From Isoptericola dokdonensis DS-3 (GTDB taxonomy: Bacteria; Actinomycetota; Actinomycetes; Actinomycetales; Cellulomonadaceae): DNA of 64,000 nucleotides. Position numbers and translations under genes: made by a program. The stretch is from contig NZ_CP014209.1 of assembly GCF_001636295.1 (NCBI RefSeq), positions 930,001 to 994,000 on the forward strand, in the 5' to 3' direction. Shown piece by piece: positions 58,643 through 64,000 of this stretch (within the stretch, counting starts at the first letter, position 1; every line of letters begins with the position of its first letter). A model generated the notes under the pieces. It saw only the letters and a list, made by a program, of their open reading frames with translations, did not search any database and had not been told where the DNA came from.

Positions 58643-59101
58643 TCAGGCGACGACGACGTCCCCGTCGACGACCTCGACGGGCACCTCGCCGAGCGGTTCG
58701 GGAGCGGGGCCGGACTGGACGGCCGCGTCGGTCAGGGCGAAGGTCGACCGGTGGCACGGGCACTCCAGGACGCCGTCGCCCGGGAGCACCGTGCACCCCT
58801 GGTGGGTGCACACCGCGCTGAACACGTGCACCTCCCCCTCGACGGGCTGGGTGACCAGCACCTCCACGCCGCCGACCTGGCCGGACACCGCGCCGCCGAC
58901 GGGCACGTCGGCCAGCGCCACGACGACCTGGCCCGCCGCGCCCGACGCCTCGTCGACCGACGCCCCGGGATCGGTGCCCTCGGAGCACGCCACGAGGGCA
59001 CCGCCCACCACGACCGCGCCGGTGGTCGCGGTGACCCCTCGCAGCAGGTCGCGGCGGGAGCAGCAGGAGGTGGTCAGGACGGTGGCGGCGGTGTCGGTCA
59101 T
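58643..59101 (-). CDS. Tat-exported Rieske [2Fe-2S] lipoprotein
   Basis: 152-residue protein with a twin-arginine signal (CSRRDLLRGVTATTGAVVVGGAL) ending in a lipobox-like LVAC, so it may be lipid-anchored after folding. The Rieske domain has C-T-H in VCTHQGC and C-x2-H in CPCHRSTF, including the two extra cysteines of the disulfide found in high-potential (QcrA-type) clusters. The partner is unknown. The ATG at 59099-59101 follows GAGGAG; an upstream in-frame ATG lacks a ribosome site. Confidence 0.85.
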   Translation of the reverse strand: MTDTAATVLTTSCCSRRDLLRGVTATTGAVVVGGALVACSEGTDPGASVDEASGAAGQVVVALADVPVGGAVSGQVGGVEVLVTQPVEGEVHVFSAVCTHQGCTVLPGDGVLECPCHRSTFALTDAAVQSGPAPEPLGEVPVEVVDGDVVVA

Positions 59102-59153
59102 GGGGGCTCCTCGGCGGGGCTGCGGACGACGGACGGCACGCTGCGGTGGCAGC

Positions 59154-59573
59154 ATGTCCATCATGGATGCAGATGCCCCGAGGCGGCCAGCGACCGGCGC
59201 GGGCGCGCCGCGCCCGGCGCGGGTCTGGCGGGCGGTGTCGGCGGCGGGCGTGCTCGTCTCGGCGATCGTGCACCTCGTCCTGTGGTTCGACGGCTACCGC
59301 GACATCGCGCTGGTGGGCCCGCTGTTCCTGCTCAACGCGGTGGGCGGCCTCGTGCTGTCCGTGCTGCTGGTGACGTGGCCGCACTGGCTGCCGCTCGTCG
59401 GGGCGATCGGGTTCGGGGTCGCGACCCTCCTGGCGTTCGTCGGGTCCGCCGCCTTCGGGCTGCTCGGCATCTCCGCGACCTTCTTCGGGACGAACGAGCT
59501 GATCGCCGCGGTCGCCGAGGTCGCGGCCGTCGTGGGGGCGACGGTGGCGCTGCTCCGCGAGCAGGCGCGCTGA
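59154..59573 (+). CDS. Small four-helix membrane protein
   Basis: 139 residues with four hydrophobic helices (AAGVLVSAIVHLVLWF, ALVGPLFLLNAVGGLVLSVLLV, LVGAIGFGVATLLAFVGSAAFGLLGIS, LIAAVAEVAAVVGATVALL). It resembles unnamed small actinobacterial membrane proteins; no function can be given. An alternative ATG three codons downstream (59163) would also work. It is divergent from the Rieske lipoprotein and ends 50 bp before the helicase gene. Confidence 0.7.
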   Translation: MSIMDADAPRRPATGAGAPRPARVWRAVSAAGVLVSAIVHLVLWFDGYRDIALVGPLFLLNAVGGLVLSVLLVTWPHWLPLVGAIGFGVATLLAFVGSAAFGLLGISATFFGTNELIAAVAEVAAVVGATVALLREQAR

Positions 59574-59611
59574 CCTGTGGAGAGCGCCTGCGCCGTGTCC
59601 CCGGCAGCGCC

Positions 59612-59617
59612 TACGAT
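59612..59617 (+). promoter_or_regulatory. -10 element TACGAT for leaderless recQ-like gene
   Basis: TACGAT, CGCCCG, GTG at 59624. Confidence 0.5.
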
Positions 59618-59623
59618 CGCCCG

Positions 59624-62077
59624 GTGACCTCTTCCGACGACCCGTACGCGGACCTCGAGCCCACCTGGACCGACGCGGACGTCCCGCCGGACGACGACGT
59701 CCCCCCGCCGCCGCCGGAGGACGTGCCCGGCCCGGTCGTCGAGGACGCCCCGGTCGCACCGGCGCGTCCGGCGGCCGGCTCGCCGTCGGGTGCGCAGCAG
59801 GCGGCGCCCCGAGACGACCGCGCCGACGCGACGCGCCGGGCGAAGCTCGCGATGCTGCGCGGCCTCATGGACACCGCCGGCGGCGAGGGCGGGACCCTGC
59901 GCGAGCAGGCCACCGTCGCCCTGCGCGGCCTGGTCGGCCGCGACGACGTCGAGCTGCGCGACGACCAGTGGCGGGCGATCGAGGCGCTGGTCGCGTTCCA
60001 CCGCCGTGCGCTCGTCGTGCAGCGCACCGGCTGGGGCAAGTCGGCGGTGTACTTCGTCGCGACCAGCCTGCTGCGGGCCCGCGGTGCGGGTCCGACGGTC
60101 ATCGTCTCGCCGCTGCTGGCGCTCATGCGCGACCAGATCGCCGCCGCCTCGCGCGCCGGGATCCGCGCCGTCACGATCAACTCCGCCAACGTCACCGAGT
60201 GGGACGCGATCCACGCCCGGATCGCGGCGGGCGAGGTGGACGTGCTGCTCTGCTCCCCCGAGCGGCTGAACAACCCGGCGTTCCGCGACGAGGTGCTGCC
60301 GCGGCTCGCCGCCGACGCGGGACTCGTCGTCGTCGACGAGGCGCACTGCATCTCCGACTGGGGCCACGACTTCCGCCCCGACTACCGGCGCATCCGCACC
60401 CTCCTGGCCGACCTGCCGCCCGGCATCCCGGTGCTGGCCACCACGGCCACCGCGAACGAGCGCGTCACCCGGGACGTCGCCGAGCAGCTCGCGGTGCCCG
60501 GCGAGGGTGTGGGGGGCGAGGCCGTCGCCCTGGCCACGAACGACGACGTGCTCGTGCTCCGCGGCGCCCTCGACCGGGAGTCGCTGCACCTGGCCGTCCT
60601 CGAGCTGCGCGACCAGCCGACCCGCGTGGCGTGGCTCGTGGAGGCGCTGCAGGAGATCGACGGGTCCGGCATCGTCTACTGCCTCACCGTGTCGGCCGCG
60701 GAGGAGGTCGCCGCGCAGCTGCGGACCGCCGGCCTCGCCGTCGCCTCGTACACCGGCCGCACCGACCCGACGCAGCGCGAGCAGCTGGAGGAGGACCTCA
60801 AGGAGAACCGCGTCAAGGCGCTGGTCGCGACGTCGGCCCTCGGGATGGGGTTCGACAAGCCGGACCTGGCGTTCGTCGTGCACCTCGGCGCGCCGTCGTC
60901 GCCCATCGCCTACTACCAGCAGGTGGGTCGCGCCGGTCGCGGCGTGGACGACGCCGTCGTGGTGCTGCTGCCCGGGCACGAGGACACCGCGATCTGGGAG
61001 TGGTTCGGGTCGCAGGCGTTCCCCGCCGAGGACCAGGTGCGCGCCACCCTCGCAGCGCTGACGCAGACCGGCGAGACCATGTCGACCGCCACGCTGGAGA
61101 CGTACGTCGACCTCAAGCGGTCCCGGTTGGAGACGATGCTCAAGGTGCTGGACGTCGACGGTGCCGTGCGCCGCGTCCAGGGCGGGTGGGTCGCCACGGG
61201 CGAGCCGTGGGTCTACGACGCCGCCCGCTACGGTCGCGTCGAGGAGACCCGGCACGCCGAGCAGCAGGCCATGCGCGACTACGTCGCGACCGACGGCTGC
61301 CGCATGCGGTTCCTGCGCGCCCAGCTCGACGACCCGGCGCTGCCGGACGGGTGGACGTGCGGGCGCTGCGACCGCTGCGGCGGCGTGACCCTCCCGCCGC
61401 CCCCGGACGCCGAGACCGTGGCCAGCGCCCGCGAGGAGATGGACCGCCCCGGTGTCGAGGTGGAGCCCCGCAAGATGTGGCCCTCCGGTCTCGCGACGCT
61501 CGGCCTCGACCTCAAGGGCAAGATCCCCGACGGCGAGCGGGCCGAGGTCGGCCGGGCCGTCGCGCGCTTCGACGGCCTCGGCTGGTCGGGGCCGGTGCGC
61601 GAGCTCTTCGCCCCGCGGACCCCGGACGGGGAGACGCCGGCCGCGCTGCGCACCGCCGCGGCCCGCGTGCTGGACGACTGGTCGGCGATCCGCGGCGAGG
61701 CCCCCGAGGACGGCGAGGCGCCGCTCCTCGTCGAGGGGGTCGTCGCCGTGCGGTCGGTGACCCGGCCCCAGCTCACCTACCACCTGGCGAACGGGCTGGC
61801 CTCCTACCTGGGCGTCCCGCTCATCGGGGCCGTCGGTCCGGTCCCCGGCTCCGAGGAGCCGGGCCGGCACGACGTCAACTCCGCCCAGCGGCTCGCCGGG
61901 GTCGCCCGGCGTCTGCGCCTCGAGCTCGGCGAGGGCGCGCTCGCCGGCCTGCCCGGCCGCCGGGTGCTCCTCGTCGACGACTGGACCGAGTCCGGCTGGA
62001 CCCTGACGGTGGCCGCACGGCTGCTGCGCCAGGCCGGTGCGGCCGGCGTGCACCCGTTCGTGCTCGGCGTGCGCTGA
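59624..62077 (+). CDS. RecQ-like DNA helicase fused to a phosphoribosyltransferase-like domain
   Basis: 817-residue protein. Residues 1-75 are acidic and Pro-rich. The helicase core follows: Walker A TGWGKS near 138, motif II DEAH in VVDEAHCISDWGHDFRPDY near 240, motif VI QVGRAGRG near 430. A RecQ-type zinc module follows (GCRMRFL then CGRCDRC, about 560-590). No HRDC domain is seen. Instead the last 110 residues resemble a ComF-type phosphoribosyltransferase, with the PRPP-loop-like VLLVDDWTESGWTLTVAARLL near 780. It is convergent with the SNF2 gene, 10 bp apart. Probably DNA repair; the PRT domain's role is unknown. Confidence 0.88.
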   Translation: MTSSDDPYADLEPTWTDADVPPDDDVPPPPPEDVPGPVVEDAPVAPARPAAGSPSGAQQAAPRDDRADATRRAKLAMLRGLMDTAGGEGGTLREQATVALRGLVGRDDVELRDDQWRAIEALVAFHRRALVVQRTGWGKSAVYFVATSLLRARGAGPTVIVSPLLALMRDQIAAASRAGIRAVTINSANVTEWDAIHARIAAGEVDVLLCSPERLNNPAFRDEVLPRLAADAGLVVVDEAHCISDWGHDFRPDYRRIRTLLADLPPGIPVLATTATANERVTRDVAEQLAVPGEGVGGEAVALATNDDVLVLRGALDRESLHLAVLELRDQPTRVAWLVEALQEIDGSGIVYCLTVSAAEEVAAQLRTAGLAVASYTGRTDPTQREQLEEDLKENRVKALVATSALGMGFDKPDLAFVVHLGAPSSPIAYYQQVGRAGRGVDDAVVVLLPGHEDTAIWEWFGSQAFPAEDQVRATLAALTQTGETMSTATLETYVDLKRSRLETMLKVLDVDGAVRRVQGGWVATGEPWVYDAARYGRVEETRHAEQQAMRDYVATDGCRMRFLRAQLDDPALPDGWTCGRCDRCGGVTLPPPPDAETVASAREEMDRPGVEVEPRKMWPSGLATLGLDLKGKIPDGERAEVGRAVARFDGLGWSGPVRELFAPRTPDGETPAALRTAAARVLDDWSAIRGEAPEDGEAPLLVEGVVAVRSVTRPQLTYHLANGLASYLGVPLIGAVGPVPGSEEPGRHDVNSAQRLAGVARRLRLELGEGALAGLPGRRVLLVDDWTESGWTLTVAARLLRQAGAAGVHPFVLGVR

Positions 62078-62091
62078 GGCGGGAAGCTCAG
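62072..62091. terminator. Short hairpin between convergent helicase genes
   Basis: GCTGAG and CTCAGC with an 8-nt loop span the two stop codons. Only 6 bp and no U tract, so termination here would be weak. Confidence 0.3.
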
Positions 62092-64000
62092 CCGTCGAGG
62101 AGTCCCCGGACGTCCTCGGCGGCGAGCGCACCCGCGAAGGTCCCGGCGTCGTCGTCGACCACCGCGTCGAACAGCGCGGCCTTGCGCGCGGCGAGCGCCA
62201 TGACCTTCTCCTCGATGGTGTCCGCCGCGACCAGACGGGTGACCACGACGTGGCGGGTCTGGCCGATGCGGTGGGTGCGGTCGACGGCCTGGGCCTCGGC
62301 CTGCGGGTTCCACCACGGGTCGAGCAGGTAGACGTAGTCGGCCTCGGTGAGGTTGAGCCCGAACCCGCCCGCCTTGAGGCTGATGAGGAACACCGGGGCG
62401 TCACCCGCCTTGAACCCGGCGATGACGTCGGCGCGGTTCCGCGTCGACCCGTCGAGGTAGGCGTACCCGAGCCCGGCGGCGTCGAGACGATCGGCGACGC
62501 GCCGCAGGAACGACGTGAACTGGCTGAACACCAGCACCCGGTGCCCCTCGGCCGCGATCTCGGGGAGCTGCTCGGTGAGCAGGTCGAGCTTCGCCGAGCC
62601 GGTCCGGGCGTAGGCGTCGTCGACGAGCGACGCGTCGAGCGCGAGGCGCCGCAGCGTCGTCAGGGACCGGAAGATCGCGACCCGGTTGGCCTCGAAGTCC
62701 TCCAGCAGCCCGAGCAGCCGCTGCCGCTCGCGCTGGAGGTGCGTGTCGTAGATCTTGCGGTGGTCCGCGGTGAGCGGGACCCGCAGCACCTGCTCGGTGC
62801 GCTCCGGCAGCTCCGGGGCGACCTGCTCCTTGGTGCGGCGGAGCATGAGGGGGCGGATGCGTCGCTTGAGCCGTCCGAGGGCACGGTTGCCCGCCGCGAC
62901 GACGGCCGGGTCGTCGTCGGACGCCGCCGCGGCCACGGGGCGCACGGTCTCGAGCCGGAACCTCGCGAGCGACGGGTACAGGCCGGGCGCGACGACGGCG
63001 AGGATCGCCCAAAGCTCGGTGAGGTCGTTCTCCAGCGGCGTGCCGGTGACGGCGAGCTTGAACGGCGCGTCCGTGGCGCGGGCCACCCGGTTCGCGCGGG
63101 TGCGGGGGTTCTTCGCGAACTGCGCCTCGTCGAGCAGCAGGCCGGACCAGGCCAGCTGGGTGTACGCCGGGTCGAGACGGTGCACGGCGTAGGAGGTGAC
63201 GACGACGTCGGCCCCGGCGGCGAGGTCGGCGAGCGAGGTCTTCCGCTTGGCGGAGGTGGTCCCCGCCGCGACGACCTTCAGCCCTGGCGTGAACCGGGCC
63301 GCCTCCAGCACCCAGTTCGCCACGACCGACGCCGGGGCGACCACGAGGAACGGCGGGGCGTCGGGCTGCTCGGCGCGGGCGTGCGCGAGGAACGTCAACG
63401 CCTCGAGCGTCTTGCCGAGGCCCATGTCGTCGGCGAGGATCCCGCCGAGGTCGTGCCGCCACAGGAACGTCAGCCACTCGAACGCCTGCCGCTGGTAGGG
63501 GCGCAGGTCGGCGTGCAGGCCGGCGGGCAGCGGCGTCGGGACCGCCTCCTCGGTGCCCGCGGCGAACGCCTGCAGGCCGGCCAGCGTGCGCCGCCAGCGG
63601 TCGTCGACGTCGACGGCGTCCGCGACGTCCTCGACGGCCCGCCACAGGTCGGCGTCGTAGCGGCTCATGCGCAGCTCGCCCGGGCGGTCGGCCAGGTCGG
63701 CGGAGTCGGCGATGAGGTCCCGCAGGCGGTTCAGCACCGGCTGGTCGAGGCGCAGCCAGGACCCGTCGACCAGCAGCAGCCGCTTCTTCCCCGTCGCCAG
63801 CGCGGTGAACAGCCGCGCGAAGGGGATGTCCTTGCCCGCGACGGTCACCGAGATCCCCAGGTCCAGCCAGTCGGACCCGCCGGACGGCGCACCGTCGACG
63901 ACGACGCGCGGCTCGCCGTCGAGGTGCAGGTAGTCCGGGACGTCGCTCGTCTCCAGGCGGACGTCCGGGACGGCGGCGAGGGCGGGCAGCGCGTCGTGGG
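62088..64000 (-). CDS. SNF2/RapA-family helicase (partial, N-terminus outside window)
   Basis: At least 637 residues of a Swi2/Snf2 ATPase; the frame stays open to the window edge. Visible are Walker A DDMGLGKTLEALTFLA, motif II LLLDEAQFAKN, the motif VI region AQAVDRTHRIGQTRHV, and the C-terminal helicase half with VFSQFTSFLRRVADRL. Such stand-alone bacterial SNF2 proteins (often with an N-terminal SWIM zinc finger, not visible here) act on DNA or RNA polymerase complexes; the precise role is unknown. A GTG at 63846-63848 is only internal. Confidence 0.92.
   Translation of the reverse strand, partial: HDALPALAAVPDVRLETSDVPDYLHLDGEPRVVVDGAPSGGSDWLDLGISVTVAGKDIPFARLFTALATGKKRLLLVDGSWLRLDQPVLNRLRDLIADSADLADRPGELRMSRYDADLWRAVEDVADAVDVDDRWRRTLAGLQAFAAGTEEAVPTPLPAGLHADLRPYQRQAFEWLTFLWRHDLGGILADDMGLGKTLEALTFLAHARAEQPDAPPFLVVAPASVVANWVLEAARFTPGLKVVAAGTTSAKRKTSLADLAAGADVVVTSYAVHRLDPAYTQLAWSGLLLDEAQFAKNPRTRANRVARATDAPFKLAVTGTPLENDLTELWAILAVVAPGLYPSLARFRLETVRPVAAAASDDDPAVVAAGNRALGRLKRRIRPLMLRRTKEQVAPELPERTEQVLRVPLTADHRKIYDTHLQRERQRLLGLLEDFEANRVAIFRSLTTLRRLALDASLVDDAYARTGSAKLDLLTEQLPEIAAEGHRVLVFSQFTSFLRRVADRLDAAGLGYAYLDGSTRNRADVIAGFKAGDAPVFLISLKAGGFGLNLTEADYVYLLDPWWNPQAEAQAVDRTHRIGQTRHVVVTRLVAADTIEEKVMALAARKAALFDAVVDDDAGTFAGALAAEDVRGLLDG

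Noticed and set aside
59624..64000. Anti-phage defense island formed by the RecQ-like and SNF2 helicases
   Set aside because: Genes are convergent, not an operon; neighbours are his genes and a Rieske lipoprotein; no nuclease, methylase, integrase or GC shift is visible.

Overview
The window is chromosomal DNA of a very GC-rich actinobacterium. The evidence is overwhelming G/C at third codon positions, a 16S-23S-5S operon without spacer tRNAs, an F420-type oxidoreductase, and gene clusters (suf/ctaA, pyrG-nadK-tlyA, arg, pheST-infC, his) in the same arrangement I know from mycobacteria and other Actinobacteria. A Micrococcales genus (Cellulomonas/Promicromonospora-like) is my inference and is not proven by the sequence. 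I see no insertion sequence, phage, CRISPR array, tRNA or integron; the region is mostly core metabolism and translation genes.

Layout. 1-6.3 kb: the SUF iron-sulfur cluster operon on the minus strand (sufR-sufB-sufD-Rieske protein-sufC-sufS-sufU, the last cut by the window edge), with an inverted repeat on the sufR promoter. 6.3-9.9 kb: a small membrane protein, a two-gene ABC exporter and heme A synthase ctaA. 9.9-23.8 kb: a long minus-strand run going from a TPR protein with a repetitive disordered N-terminus through a HAD phosphatase, a small protein, tlyA, nadK, recN, steA, steB, a MraY-like membrane protein and murJ, then pyrG and a NUDIX ADP-ribose pyrophosphatase. 24-29.8 kb: an rRNA operon (minus strand) with two promoters and visible RNase III processing stems. 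29.9-41.2 kb: tyrS, a 3-methyladenine glycosylase, a P-loop kinase, and the full arginine operon argCJBDFRGH. 41.3-44.9 kb: a quinone oxidoreductase, a trans-aconitate methyltransferase with a striking palindromic operator, an F420-type oxidoreductase and an SDR. 44.9-51.9 kb: pheT-pheS, a 2'-5' RNA ligase-like protein, an rRNA methyltransferase and infC-rpmI-rplT, with infC probably starting at ATC. 52.3-53.9 kb: DUF1844 protein, a coiled-coil membrane protein and a lipoprotein protease. 53.9-58.5 kb: histidine operon hisC-hisB-unknown-hisH-priA-sseB. 58.6-64 kb: a Tat/Rieske lipoprotein, a membrane protein, a RecQ-like helicase carrying a C-terminal phosphoribosyltransferase-like domain, and a SNF2 helicase cut by the window end.

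How it works together. The genes mainly supply Fe-S clusters and heme A, arginine and histidine, CTP and NADP, envelope precursors and cell separation, and the translation machinery. Within operons, start and stop codons overlap repeatedly as ATGA, GTGA or TGATG, which implies translational coupling. At many transcription unit heads a -10 hexamer ends exactly 6-7 nt before an ATG or GTG, indicating leaderless mRNAs. The observations most worth following up are the RecQ-phosphoribosyltransferase fusion, the tripartite low-complexity TPR protein, the set of leaderless promoters, the SUF and tam operators, and the ATC start plus long Ala/Pro tail of IF3. I did not find a clearly new multi-gene system.
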